A stretch of 64,000 nucleotides of DNA from Actinoplanes subtropicus (GTDB taxonomy: Bacteria; Actinomycetota; Actinomycetes; Mycobacteriales; Micromonosporaceae): assembly GCF_000721705.1 (NCBI RefSeq), contig NZ_JOJL01000022.1, positions 1-64,000 on the forward strand, read 5' to 3'. The translations under genes and the position numbers were made by a program. The stretch's first letter is position 1. Each line of letters starts with the position of its first letter. Under the pieces are notes generated by a model. The model had not been told where the DNA came from, searched no databases, and saw only the letters and a program-made list of their open reading frames with translations. Positions 24,482 to 33,409 of the stretch are shown here, piece by piece.

Positions 24482-25086
24482 GCGGTCACCCCCGATCCCA
24501 AGCAGTCACGTAGGCGGATCAAACCGTCGCGCATTCGTGTCTTCACCGTGGGGAGGGGAGCGCCGAGCAACTCGGCGACCTGGGGATAGGTGTGGCCCTG
24601 GTAGTACGCGAGCGTCACCGCCTGCCGCTGCAACTCGGTCAGGTCGTGCAGGCAGCGGCGCACCTGCTGGCGTTCGAGCCGGCCGGACACCTCGTCGGCG
24701 ACGGCGTCGTAGGGCACCTCGACCTGGGCGCGGCCGACGTAGCTCAGCCGATCGGCGGCGGCCTGTTCCGATCGCACCCGATCGACCGCGCGGCGATGGG
24801 CGATCGTGCAGATCCAGGCGGTCGCCGAGCCGCGCGCCGGATCGAAGCGGGCGGCCGTGCGCCACACCTCGACCAGCACCTCCTGGGCGACCTCCTCGGC
24901 CTGGGCGGGATCGCGCAGCACCCGCCGGATCAGGCCGTAGACGCGCGGCGCGACCAGGTCGTAGAGGCGGGCGAACGCCTTCTCGTCGCCGCCCGCCACG
25001 GCCCGCAGCAGGTCGGCCGGGCCGGGATCGGGATCCGGCACGGCCGACAGATGCTCGGGCCGGCGGCTGGTGCCGCTCTCCGCCAT
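24478..25086 (-). CDS. sigK: ECF RNA polymerase sigma factor, SigK-like
   Basis: 202 residues. Region 2 (KAFARLYDLVAPRVYGLIRR, EEVAQEVLVEVW, GSATAWICTIAHRRAVDRVR) and region 4 (LHDLTELQRQAVTLAYYQGH, QVAELLGAPLPTVKTRMRDG) are complete, with no region 3. The RskA-like partner follows directly. SigK in mycobacteria controls secreted redox and mpt70-type genes. Here the pair begins 67 nt after egtD on the same strand, so read-through from the ergothioneine cluster is possible. Confidence 0.9.
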   Translation of the reverse strand: MAESGTSRRPEHLSAVPDPDPGPADLLRAVAGGDEKAFARLYDLVAPRVYGLIRRVLRDPAQAEEVAQEVLVEVWRTAARFDPARGSATAWICTIAHRRAVDRVRSEQAAADRLSYVGRAQVEVPYDAVADEVSGRLERQQVRRCLHDLTELQRQAVTLAYYQGHTYPQVAELLGAPLPTVKTRMRDGLIRLRDCLGSGVTA

Positions 25087-25153
25087 GGGTCCCCCTATGT
25101 GCCAGTAGTTGTCATACCACCCGGCATTCGGAGCGACGGAGCGATCGGATGGG

Positions 25154-26125
25154 TCAGACCGCCCGAGCGAGCGAAACCGCGAACAGCCCGTCCCGATCCG
25201 TCCACCAATGATCGAGTGCGAAGCCGGCCTCGGCGAGCTCCTCCTCGACCCCCTCCCGGCGGAACTTGGCCGACACCTCGGTGCGCACCTCCTCGCCGGC
25301 CGCGAAGTCGACCACGAGACCCACCCCGGGAATCGTCACCCGCATCGGCCAGCGCGCCCGCAGTCGCATCTCGATCCATTCCCGCTCCGGGTCCCAGAGC
25401 GCGACGTGCGCGAACCCGTCCGGGTCGAAATCCGCCGCCAGGCTGTTGTTGATCACCCGCAGCACGTTCCGGTTGAACTCGGCGGTCACCCCGGCCGCGT
25501 CGTCGTAGGCCGGCACCACCACCCGCGGGCTCTTAACCAGGTCGGTGCCGAGCAGCAGGTGCTCGCCCGGCTCGAGGACCGAGCGCACGTCGGCCAGGAA
25601 CTCGGCGCGCTCCTCGGGCACCAGGTTGCCGATCGTCCCGCCGAGGAAGGCGATCAGCCGGTCGCCGCCGCCGGGCAGGTGCTTCAGGTGCCGGGCGAAG
25701 TCGCCGACGATGTTGTGCACCCGCAGCGCCGGGTAGTCGGCGCTGATCAGCGTGGCCGCCTCGGACAGGGCCGACGGGGAGACGTCCATCGGGACGAACG
25801 TCTCCAGCGTGCCCTGCGCGGTGAGGGCGTCGAGCAGCAGCCGGGTCTTGGTCGAGTAGCCGGCGCCCAGCTCGAGCAGGGCCCGGGCCCGGGTGTGCCG
25901 GGCGATGTCCGGCGCGTGCCCGGCGAGGATCTGCCGCTCGGCGCGGGTCGGGTAGTACTCGTCGAGCTCGGTGATCTTCTCGAACAGCTCGCTGCCCCGG
26001 GCGTCGTAGAACCACTTGGGCGGCAGCCATTTCCGGTCGGCGGTGAGGCCGGCGATCACGTCGGCCCGCAGCGTGCGGTCCAGGTCGTCGGCGTCCATGT
26101 GCACTTCGAGCGCGGGCTCGTTCAT
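25154..26125 (-). CDS. egtD: L-histidine N-alpha-methyltransferase
   Basis: 323 residues. It trimethylates histidine to hercynine with S-adenosylmethionine, the first committed step of ergothioneine synthesis. Recognised by KWLPPKWFYDARGSELFEKI, the SAM loop LLELGAGYSTKTRLLL, FLGGTIGNLVPEER and TAEFNRNVLRVINNSL. GGGGAG precedes ATG 26125, which overlaps the egtC stop. Last gene of egtABCD. Confidence 0.95.
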   Translation of the reverse strand: MNEPALEVHMDADDLDRTLRADVIAGLTADRKWLPPKWFYDARGSELFEKITELDEYYPTRAERQILAGHAPDIARHTRARALLELGAGYSTKTRLLLDALTAQGTLETFVPMDVSPSALSEAATLISADYPALRVHNIVGDFARHLKHLPGGGDRLIAFLGGTIGNLVPEERAEFLADVRSVLEPGEHLLLGTDLVKSPRVVVPAYDDAAGVTAEFNRNVLRVINNSLAADFDPDGFAHVALWDPEREWIEMRLRARWPMRVTIPGVGLVVDFAAGEEVRTEVSAKFRREGVEEELAEAGFALDHWWTDRDGLFAVSLARAV

Positions 26126-26865
26126 GCTTCTCCCCAAGGCGTCAGCGTGAGATCGGTGGCCGTGGCGGTCAGCAGGGTCCCGTCGGGGACCGGACGCCAG
26201 GCGGGGCGGTCGTCCAGCGGCTCACTGGCGACCGTTATAAACGAAAAATCGGAAATGTACGACAAGGAGTGGCCGACCGCGGTGGCGGCGAGCGCCACGC
26301 CGTCGGTGAGCAGCAGGTTGAGCCGGGAGCCCGGCGCGGCCCGCGACACCTCGGCCACCACCGCGGCCAGCGCCCCGGAGAGCGAGGCGCCGTCCCGCAG
26401 CCGATCGCGGACCAGGACCCACAGCAGCGCCGCATCGGTCGGCGCGTCGATCGTCAACAAGTCGGCGGGCGGCAGTGTTCCGGCGAGCTTGGCGACCGAC
26501 GCGGGCCACCCGGCGACGACCCCGTTGTGGCTGAACAGCCAGGGCCCCTCGCCGAACGGCGCCGCCGCGGTCTCCACCACCGGCATGCCGGCGGTCGCGC
26601 TGCGGACGGCGGCCAGCACGGCCCCCGAGGAGATCGAGCCGGCCAGCCCGGGAAGCGATGAATCACTCCACATCGGCATATCGCGCCGGTAACGGACCGG
26701 CCCCGACGGTGTGTACCACCCGACCCCGAACCCGTCGGCGTTGATCGTGCCGCCGCCGCGCATGTCCCGCGGCGCCCACGACTGGTGGCTGAGCGAATGA
26801 GACGGCTCGAACAGCAGGCGCGACAGCGGGACGGGCGGCCCGAGATAGGCCAGATGCCGGCACAT
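26122..26865 (-). CDS. egtC: Gamma-glutamyl hercynylcysteine sulfoxide hydrolase
   Basis: 247 residues, class II glutamine amidotransferase fold. After Met removal the nucleophile is Cys2 in MCRHLAYLGPPV; NADGFGVGWYTP and WLFSHNGVVAGW are the substrate-binding motifs. It removes glutamate from the gamma-glutamyl hercynylcysteine sulfoxide made by EgtB. Its ATG overlaps the egtB stop by one base (TGATG). Confidence 0.95.
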   Translation of the reverse strand: MCRHLAYLGPPVPLSRLLFEPSHSLSHQSWAPRDMRGGGTINADGFGVGWYTPSGPVRYRRDMPMWSDSSLPGLAGSISSGAVLAAVRSATAGMPVVETAAAPFGEGPWLFSHNGVVAGWPASVAKLAGTLPPADLLTIDAPTDAALLWVLVRDRLRDGASLSGALAAVVAEVSRAAPGSRLNLLLTDGVALAATAVGHSLSYISDFSFITVASEPLDDRPAWRPVPDGTLLTATATDLTLTPWGEA

Positions 26866-28163
26866 CAGGCGTCCCGCGCACAGCGGAACCCGCTGAAGAT
26901 CTGCCGCCGGATCGGATAGTCCCAGTTGCGGAACGTGCCCCGGCAGGCCGACCGGTCGGTGCCGAACGACCCGCCGCGCAGCACCTTGTACTCCGGCCCG
27001 AAGAAGACCTCCGAGTACTCCCGGTAGGGAAATGCCCGGAACCCCGGATAGCCGGCGAAATCCGTCGACGTCCATTCCCACACGTCGCCGATCAGCTGGT
27101 GCACCCCCAAAGGCGAAACCCCTTGCGGGTACGCCCCGGCGGTCGCCGGACGCAGATGGCGCTGCCCGAGATTCGCGTGCGACGCCGTGGGCTCGTCGTC
27201 GCCCCACGGGAAGCGCCGGGACCGCCCGGTCGCCGGGTCGAAGCGGGCCGCCTTCTCCCACTCGGCCTCGGTCGGCAGCCGCTTGCCCGCCCAGGCGGCG
27301 TAGGCGGCCGCCTCGTAGAAGCAGACGTGCACCACCGGCTCGCCGGGCGCGATCCGGCTCGTACGACCGAATTGCGTGTACGCCCAGCCGTCCCCGTCGC
27401 GGCTCCAGTGCAGCGGCGCGACCAGGTCCGCCTTCTGCCGGTGCGCCCAGCCGGCCTCGCTCCACCACCGCGGGTCGTCGTAGCCCCCGTCGTCGATGAA
27501 CTCGGCATACGCGCCGTTGGTCACCGCCGCCCGGTCGATGTGGAAGGCCGGCACCTCCACCCGGTGCGCCGGCCGCTCGTTGTCCAGCGCCCACGCCTCG
27601 GTGCTGGTGCCCATGGTGAACGGCCCGGCGGGCACGAACGCCTCCCCGGTCACCGGGGCGGCCGGCGCGGGCGGCGGCGGCGCCTCGAGCACCGGCGCGC
27701 CGGCCCGCAGCTGGTGGGTGGCGAGCATGGTCTCGTCGTGCTGCTGCTCGTGCTGCACGATCATGCCGAACGCGAACCCCTGGTCGACCAGCGGCGTACC
27801 GTCCAGCCGGCTGCCGGTCAGCACGTCGAGCGCCTTGTCCCGGACGGTCGCCACGTACCGCCGGGCATCGGCCGGGGAGAGCAGCGGCAACTGCGGCCGG
27901 TCGCGGCGGGGGTGCTTGAACGCGTCGTACAGCTCGTCGATGTCGCGGCGCACCGGCTCGCGGCCGCCGACGTCCCGGACGAGCCACAGCTCCTCCTGGT
28001 TGCCGACGTGCGCGAGATCCCAGACCAGGGGCGACATCAGCGGCGAGTGCTGCCGGATCAGGTCGCCCTCGTCGACCGTTCCGGTCAGCAGGGTGGTGCG
28101 GTCGCGGGCCCGCCCGAGCTCGGCGGCGACCCGGTCACGGAGGCGGTCGGTCTCGATGGTCAT
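26865..28163 (-). CDS. egtB: Hercynine oxygenase (sulfoxide synthase)
   Basis: 432 residues. The N-terminal DinB-like domain gives iron ligands His52 (WDLAHVGNQEELWL) and His138/His142 (VQHEQQHDE). The C-terminal FGE-sulfatase domain (FVPAGPFTMGTSTEAWALDN, LPTEAEWEKAARFDP, VWEWTSTDF, VLRGGSFGTD) completes the active site. It joins gamma-glutamylcysteine to hercynine using O2 and Fe(II). Coupled to egtA and egtC by TGATG overlaps. Confidence 0.95.
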   Translation of the reverse strand: MTIETDRLRDRVAAELGRARDRTTLLTGTVDEGDLIRQHSPLMSPLVWDLAHVGNQEELWLVRDVGGREPVRRDIDELYDAFKHPRRDRPQLPLLSPADARRYVATVRDKALDVLTGSRLDGTPLVDQGFAFGMIVQHEQQHDETMLATHQLRAGAPVLEAPPPPAPAAPVTGEAFVPAGPFTMGTSTEAWALDNERPAHRVEVPAFHIDRAAVTNGAYAEFIDDGGYDDPRWWSEAGWAHRQKADLVAPLHWSRDGDGWAYTQFGRTSRIAPGEPVVHVCFYEAAAYAAWAGKRLPTEAEWEKAARFDPATGRSRRFPWGDDEPTASHANLGQRHLRPATAGAYPQGVSPLGVHQLIGDVWEWTSTDFAGYPGFRAFPYREYSEVFFGPEYKVLRGGSFGTDRSACRGTFRNWDYPIRRQIFSGFRCARDA

Positions 28164-29509
28164 CACGGCTCCTCGGCGGTGGAGGCGCCGCGCGGGCGCC
28201 GCTGGACGGTGTCGGTGACGTGCGCGCCGGAGGCGTCGTGCAGGCGCCGCTGGACGGTGTCGGTGACGTGGGCGCGGACGCCGGGCGGGAGGCCCGCCTC
28301 CAGCCGGCCGAGGGCCAGCTCGGCCAGGGCGGTGGCGGCGCGGCGCAGCGGCGGGTCGGCCAGCCCCGACCGGTACGCCGCGTGCCAGGACCCGGCCACC
28401 GGCCCGGCCAGGTCGAGCGCCGCCTCGGTGGTCTGCCGGTCGGCGAACAGCGCCGCGAGCACGGCCACCGGCGCGATCCACTCGTCGCCGGGCTGGCTGT
28501 CCAGGTAGCGGACCTCCAGGTAGCCGTGCGGCCGGACCGGCGGGAAGAGGGTGGACAGGTGGTAGTCGACGTCGGCGGCGGTCAGCGGGTCGGGCAGGGC
28601 GCCGGCCAGCCAGTCGGCCAGGGTCGCGCCGGGCGGCGGATCCCAGCAGCCGTCGCCGCGCCGTACGCAGATCAGCGGCGCGGCCAGCGCGTACCGGACC
28701 CAGCCGGCGGCCGGGTCGGCGGGCGGGCCGATCGGGGGATGGGTGAGCCGCGGGTCCATGCCCCACCACGCGGCCATCCGGGCCGAGGCCAGCCCGGTCT
28801 CCCGGCCGGCGTGCCGGGGCGAGTTGGCGAACAGGGCGAGCAGCGGCGGCCCGAGCGCCAGCGCGGCCCGCCACCGGAGCGGCAGCTCGGCCGGGGTGCC
28901 GGCGTCGAGGCAGACCTGCAGGCCGGCGGTGCTGCTCATCATGATGCGGCCGTGCCGGCCGCGGGCGTCGAAGACCCGTTCCATCGCCGCGTACCGCGGG
29001 GTGTCCAGCAGCCGGCGGGGCGGGCGGTACGGATCGATGCCGTGCTCGCCGAGGCGCAGGCCGGCGTCGTCGAGCAGGGCGGTGAGATGGGCGAGATCGG
29101 CGGTGACGGCCGCGTGCAGGGCCGCGGTCGAGCCGGCCGGCGCCGAGGAGATCTCCACCTGGCCGCCGGGCTCGATGGTGATCTGGCCACCGGCGGGCAG
29201 GGGAGCTGAGCCGTTACCGACGCCTGGTCCTTCGGACGGCGTGGAGAACCCGGGCCCCTTCGGGGCTGGGGCGCCCGCTTTCGCATCGAGGGTGGCCGGG
29301 GTGTGCCGGCCGAGGGCTTGCCGCAGGACTTCGCGGTCGAGGGGCGCGCGGGGCGCCGCGGTGTGATGCACGGTCCATTCGAGCTCGGCGCCGATCAGCG
29401 CCGGTGGGCCGGTCTTGAAGCAGATGGCGCGGATGTGCGCCTCCACTTCCTCCTGGGTCCGCAACCGCCGGCCGGTGGCCGCGGATGCGTCCTGGTCGAG
29501 CGTCGTCAT
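28163..29509 (-). CDS. egtA: Glutamate-cysteine ligase EgtA
   Basis: 448 residues. It makes gamma-glutamylcysteine for ergothioneine. Family features: LIGAELEWTVHH, ITIEPGGQVEISSAP, MMSSTAGLQVCLDAG, LFANSPRHAGRETGLASAR and HLSTLFPPVRPHGYLEVRYLD (two blocks). Two oddities: an insert KGPGFSTPSEGPGVG before the catalytic EPGGQVEIS strand, encoded by the dispersed 45-bp repeat, and a C-terminal 48-bp tandem duplication that repeats AHVTDTVQRR. Neither should touch the core. First gene of egtABCD; egtE is absent. Confidence 0.93.
   Translation of the reverse strand: MTTLDQDASAATGRRLRTQEEVEAHIRAICFKTGPPALIGAELEWTVHHTAAPRAPLDREVLRQALGRHTPATLDAKAGAPAPKGPGFSTPSEGPGVGNGSAPLPAGGQITIEPGGQVEISSAPAGSTAALHAAVTADLAHLTALLDDAGLRLGEHGIDPYRPPRRLLDTPRYAAMERVFDARGRHGRIMMSSTAGLQVCLDAGTPAELPLRWRAALALGPPLLALFANSPRHAGRETGLASARMAAWWGMDPRLTHPPIGPPADPAAGWVRYALAAPLICVRRGDGCWDPPPGATLADWLAGALPDPLTAADVDYHLSTLFPPVRPHGYLEVRYLDSQPGDEWIAPVAVLAALFADRQTTEAALDLAGPVAGSWHAAYRSGLADPPLRRAATALAELALGRLEAGLPPGVRAHVTDTVQRRLHDASGAHVTDTVQRRPRGASTAEEP
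29215..29259 (-). repeat. Dispersed 45-bp repeat, copy 2 (coding, in egtA)
   Basis: Differs from copy 1 at four positions; read in the same frame as there. Lies next to the junction with the catalytic strand. Confidence 0.8.
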
Positions 29510-29656
29510 CGGGCGTTCTCCCGTCGTCACGAACGCTAGGTCTCCGTTACCTCGACGGACGTTACGGCGGGGGTCCGACAACTTCGGGAAGCGGAGGTGT
29601 CCGTACGGCACGCGTACGCGGCGCTTCCTGCGGATTCGTCCTGGCGGTGAGCTGCG

Positions 29657-30010
29657 TCACCCGTCGAACCCGCGCCGGGCGCTCTCCACCTCGCCCAGGT
29701 GTTCGGCCTGCCAGGCGGCGAGGGTTGCGAAGACCGGCCCGAGGCTGCGGCCCAGCTCGGTGATCTCGTACTCGGCGCGCGGCGGGACCTCGGCGAAGTA
29801 ACTGCGGGTGACCAGGCCGTCCCGTTCCAGCCGGCGCAGCCGCTCGGTCAGCACCTTGGCGGTGACCCCGCCGATCCGCCGGTGCAGCTCGACGAAGCGC
29901 AGCCGGCCGTCGCGGTGCAGGGTGAGCAGGATCGGCGTGGTCCACCGGCTGAAGACGAGGTCGACGACCGGGCCGATCGGGCAGGCCGCGATCGGGCCGT
30001 CGTCGCTCAT
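29657..30010 (-). CDS. HxlR-family transcriptional regulator
   Basis: 117 residues: CPIGPVVDLVFSRWTTPILL, then the winged helix LRFVELHRRIGGVTAKVLTERLRRLERDGLV and the wing PRAEYEITELG. The single N-terminal cysteine (Cys10) is the one many HxlR/YodB proteins use to sense electrophiles or quinones. It follows the NmrA-like gene by 14 nt, so the pair is likely co-transcribed and autoregulated from the palindrome at 30913. Confidence 0.9.
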   Translation of the reverse strand: MSDDGPIAACPIGPVVDLVFSRWTTPILLTLHRDGRLRFVELHRRIGGVTAKVLTERLRRLERDGLVTRSYFAEVPPRAEYEITELGRSLGPVFATLAAWQAEHLGEVESARRGFDG

Positions 30011-30024
30011 CGGTCAGTTGTACC

Positions 30025-30852
30025 TCAGCGGAACGCGGCCACGTTGCGGGCCGCCCATGCGGCGAAGGAGCCCGGCGTACGGCCGAGGATCTTTTCGACG
30101 TCCGGGCTGATCCGCTGCTCGCCGGCGGTCGGCGCGCCGAGGATCTCGAGCGTGCCGTCGGCCACCGGCGCCGGCATGAACCGCAGCATCTGCTCGCGGG
30201 CCTCGGCCGGGGTCTGCTCGACGAACCGGACCGGCTCGCCGAGCGCGCCGGCGAGGTCCCGCGCGCGGGACCGGGGAGTGCTCAGCGCGGGCCCGGTCAC
30301 CTCGTACGCCTGGCCGTCGTGCCCGTCGGTGAGCAGCACGGCCGCGGCGGTCTCGGCGATGTCCAGCGGGTCGACGACCGGGAGCCCGACGTCGCCGAAG
30401 GGGGCCGCGATCGTGCGCTCCGCCCGGACGGCCGGCGCCCAGGCGTACGCGTTGCTGGCGAAGCCGCCCGCCCGCAGGAACGTCCACGCCAAGCCGGACC
30501 CCTCGATGGCCGCTTCGAGCGCCCGCATGGGCGCGTAGGACGCCGAGCCCGGCCGCGTCGTCACCGCCTGCGACGAGAGCAGGACCAGCTTGCGTACGCC
30601 GGACGCCCGGGCCCGCTCGACCAGGGCCCGCGGGTCGAGACCGCCGCCCGCGCCCGGCACGATCAGGAACACCGCCTCCGCCCCGTCGAAGGCCGGCCGC
30701 AGCGTCTCCGGCGCCGCCAGGTCGGCCCGCACGTGCCGCACCCCGCCGGCCGGCTCGCCCCGGGAGACCGCGGTCACCCCCGCGCCTCGCTCGGCCAGCA
30801 TCCGGACCAGCGGCCCGCCGAGGTTCCCCGTCGCTCCCACTATGGTGATCAT
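30025..30852 (-). CDS. NmrA-like NAD(P)H-binding protein (quinone oxidoreductase type)
   Basis: 275 residues, atypical SDR of the NmrA/QorB group: MITIVGATGNLGGPLVRML, FLIVPGAGGG, VLLSSQAVTT and the C-terminal PGSFAAWAARNVAAF common to QorB-like proteins. It probably reduces quinones or senses the NADP ratio. GAAGGGAAG precedes the ATG. The following HxlR gene supports a role in quinone or electrophile stress. Confidence 0.85.
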   Translation of the reverse strand: MITIVGATGNLGGPLVRMLAERGAGVTAVSRGEPAGGVRHVRADLAAPETLRPAFDGAEAVFLIVPGAGGGLDPRALVERARASGVRKLVLLSSQAVTTRPGSASYAPMRALEAAIEGSGLAWTFLRAGGFASNAYAWAPAVRAERTIAAPFGDVGLPVVDPLDIAETAAAVLLTDGHDGQAYEVTGPALSTPRSRARDLAGALGEPVRFVEQTPAEAREQMLRFMPAPVADGTLEILGAPTAGEQRISPDVEKILGRTPGSFAAWAARNVAAFR

Positions 30853-30912
30853 GTCGTGCTTCCCTTCAGATACCGATTCGGACCTGCGGAAAAGCTAGCC
30901 GCGCCGGTCCAT

Positions 30913-30922
30913 TAGGTACCTA
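30913..30922. promoter_or_regulatory. Palindrome TAGGTACCTA, candidate HxlR operator
   Basis: A perfect 10-bp palindrome 61-70 nt upstream of the NmrA-like start. HxlR/YodB-type sites are commonly TA-rich palindromes with GTAC or similar centres. Confidence 0.5.
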
Positions 30923-31066
30923 GGGGAAACTGGCTGTGGGCTATCCCACAGCGGCGGACTCGACGGCAGTTCAACCATGGGCAACCGGGCGGACGGCAAA
31001 CGTTCGCTCGGTAACGGCGGTCAATCGATCTGATATCGGGCAGCCTCGACGGGTCCCCGTTGCCAC

Positions 31067-31072
31067 TAGGAT
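31067..31072 (+). promoter_or_regulatory. -10 box (TAGGAT) of the glycan operon
   Basis: Eight bases before the ATG of the 18-codon leader ORF, suggesting leaderless translation of that ORF. Confidence 0.5.
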
Positions 31073-31080
31073 GCGGTGTC

Positions 31081-31137
31081 ATGCTTCGTCGTACCGTGAA
31101 CTCCCCAACGACCGGATCTCAGCGGAAGGCATGGTGA
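31081..31137 (+). CDS. 18-codon leader ORF overlapping the glycosyltransferase start
   Basis: Encodes MLRRTVNSPTTGSQRKAW. It starts right after a -10 box and its TGA lies inside the ATGGTGA that holds both possible starts of the glycosyltransferase gene. Ribosomes on this leader would finish exactly where the next gene begins. The peptide itself resembles nothing known and may matter only for coupling. Confidence 0.5.
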   Translation: MLRRTVNSPTTGSQRKAW

Positions 31138-33404
31138 ATCCCCGGCTCAGCATCGTTGTCCCGTTCTACAACGTCGAGCGCTACATCGCGGACTGCCTCG
31201 ACTCGCTGGCCCGGCAGACCTACGACGACTTCGAGGTCATCCTCGTCGACGACGGGTCGAAGGACGCCAGCGTCGACGCGGCGCGTGACTTCTGCTCGCG
31301 GGACGGGCGGTTCCGGCTGGTCAGCCAGGAAAATCAGGGGCTCGGCCCGGCCCGTAACACCGGCACGCGGCACGCCCAGGGCGACTACCTGACCTTCGTC
31401 GACAGCGACGACCTGATCCCGCGCCACGCGTACGAGATCATGGTCCGCTCGCTCGACGAGACGTCCTCGTCGCTGGCGGCGGGCAACGCCCGCCGGTTCA
31501 ACAACACCTATGGCGTACGCCAGTCCTACGTGCACCGGGTCCCGTTCGCCGCGAACCTCCCGGCCACGCACGTCTTCGACCACCCGGACCTGGCCATCGA
31601 CCGGATGGTGTGGAACAAGGTCTACCGGCGCACCTTCTGGGACCAGTACAAGTTCGAGTTCCCGGCGATCCGGTACGAGGACTATCCGGTCACGCTCCGC
31701 TCGCACATCGACGCGGTCACCGTGGACTGCATCGCCGCGCCGGTCTACTACTGGCGCGAGCGCGAGTCGGGTGAGTCGATCACGCAGCACAAATTCCAGT
31801 ACGGGAATCTCGCCGACCGGGTTCAATCCGCCGAGATGGTGCTGGACCTGCTCGACGCCAAGGCGCCCGAGCTGCGGCCGCTGGTGCACCGGCACTTCGC
31901 CGAGATGGACCTCGTGACCATCGCGCAGGCGTTCGACACGGCCGACGACGACGAGCTCGGCCCGCTGGTCACGCTCGGCCGCCGGCTCAGCTCCCGGCTG
32001 CTGCCCGAGGTGCTCGGCGAGGCCACCACCTTCCAGCGCCTGGAGTACGAGGCGATGCAGGCCGGCGACACCGACCTGCTGCGCCGGCTGGCCCGGTTCC
32101 GCGCCGAGGGACACCTGCGGGTGCCGGCCGTCCGCAGCCCGGCGGCCAAGTGGCGGTTCGAGAGCCAGTACCCGGGCCTGCGCGACTCCCGGCTGCCGCC
32201 CGAGCTGTACCGGCTGCCGCGGGCCGAGCTCGAGGTGACCACCGCGGTGACCGCGCTCGAGTGGACCGACGACGACCTGGTCATCCGGGGCACCGCCGAG
32301 ATCTCGCACCTGCCGGCCGACACCAGCAACACCCGGCTGCGGCTGGCGCTGGTCTGCGGGCGGCTGCGGCAGCGGCTGCCGGTCACCATCGTCGACCGGC
32401 CCGACCCGGGTGCGCCGCTCGCCTTCGAGACCCGGGTGCCCCGCCGCAAGCTGGCCGGGCTGCCCGGCTGGGCGAACTCGGCGTGGATCGCGGTCGACGT
32501 GCGCACCGGTTACGTGCACCGGCGGGGCGGGCTCGGCCCGGGCGGCGACCTGCAGTACCCGGCGGGCGCGCAGGTCGGGCCGCGCTGGGTGCAGCCGGCC
32601 CGTACCCCGGACGGCAAGCTCACGCTGCAGCTGCGCAGCGCGGTGCCGGAGCTGACCGGGGCCCGGGTGGACGGCGATCACCTGGAGCTGACCGGGCGCA
32701 TCCCGTCCCGGCTGGCGCGGCCCGAGCTGCGGCTGGCCCGCGCGGCCGGCGACATCAGCGTCTCGCTGGAGCGGCGGCGGATCCCGGTCGAGCCGAAGCA
32801 GCGGAGCGTGCCGATGGACGAGTACAAGGCGCGGATAGCGTTCGCCGACCTGATCGACGCGGTCAACCCGGACGACCCGTTCCTCGACCGCTCGGTGCTG
32901 GTGCCGCGCGTCCACGACGGCGAGGACCAGGTGCTGGTGATGGTCACCGGCCTGGACCGCGGGGTGTTCGCGCCGCGCGGCCGCCGGGTGGTGAGCGTCT
33001 CCCGCTCCCCGGGGGCGTACCTGAACTTCATCGAGTCGCCGGCCCGGGTCACCGTCGACGAGATCACCCGGTCCGACGACGGCGCGCGGCTCACCATCGC
33101 CGGGCCGCGCTGGCCGGGCGTCGCGTACGACAAGATCACCTGGCGGCGGTTCCTGCCCGACTCGGACGACTCGATCGACGCGCCCTGCGCGGTCACCCTG
33201 GACGACGAGCGCTGGACGACGGAGACCGAGGTGACCACGCTGACCGGCGCGGAGGCGTACAACTGGACGCTCTTCGCCGATCCCGGCACGGCCACCCCGT
33301 ACGCTGTGGTCGCCGACAACTTCCTGCTCGCGCGGCTGCCGCTGCGGGTGGGCCCGTTCGTCCTGCGGCCGCGCGCCGGCGTCCTGCACCTGGAAACGGA
33401 CTGA
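31131..33404 (+). CDS. Family 2 glycosyltransferase with long C-terminal region
   Basis: 757 residues. The GT-A domain is clear: LSIVVPFYNVERYIADCLDS, ILVDDGSKDAS, LGPARNTGTRHAQGDYLTFV, DSDD as metal site, and RYEDYPVT near the acceptor site. Residues about 270-757 are beta-rich with repeated sandwich-like blocks, as in teichoic-acid-type transferases such as TarS; their role is unknown. Likely adds sugars to a cell-surface polymer. Start ATG 31131 or GTG 31134, both overlapping the leader ORF stop. Confidence 0.85.
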   Translation: MVNPRLSIVVPFYNVERYIADCLDSLARQTYDDFEVILVDDGSKDASVDAARDFCSRDGRFRLVSQENQGLGPARNTGTRHAQGDYLTFVDSDDLIPRHAYEIMVRSLDETSSSLAAGNARRFNNTYGVRQSYVHRVPFAANLPATHVFDHPDLAIDRMVWNKVYRRTFWDQYKFEFPAIRYEDYPVTLRSHIDAVTVDCIAAPVYYWRERESGESITQHKFQYGNLADRVQSAEMVLDLLDAKAPELRPLVHRHFAEMDLVTIAQAFDTADDDELGPLVTLGRRLSSRLLPEVLGEATTFQRLEYEAMQAGDTDLLRRLARFRAEGHLRVPAVRSPAAKWRFESQYPGLRDSRLPPELYRLPRAELEVTTAVTALEWTDDDLVIRGTAEISHLPADTSNTRLRLALVCGRLRQRLPVTIVDRPDPGAPLAFETRVPRRKLAGLPGWANSAWIAVDVRTGYVHRRGGLGPGGDLQYPAGAQVGPRWVQPARTPDGKLTLQLRSAVPELTGARVDGDHLELTGRIPSRLARPELRLARAAGDISVSLERRRIPVEPKQRSVPMDEYKARIAFADLIDAVNPDDPFLDRSVLVPRVHDGEDQVLVMVTGLDRGVFAPRGRRVVSVSRSPGAYLNFIESPARVTVDEITRSDDGARLTIAGPRWPGVAYDKITWRRFLPDSDDSIDAPCAVTLDDERWTTETEVTTLTGAEAYNWTLFADPGTATPYAVVADNFLLARLPLRVGPFVLRPRAGVLHLETD

Positions 33405-33409
33405 ACCCT

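Noticed and set aside
31119..33389. A 756-codon minus-strand open frame
   Set aside because: Fully antisense to the GT2 gene, which has clear catalytic motifs.
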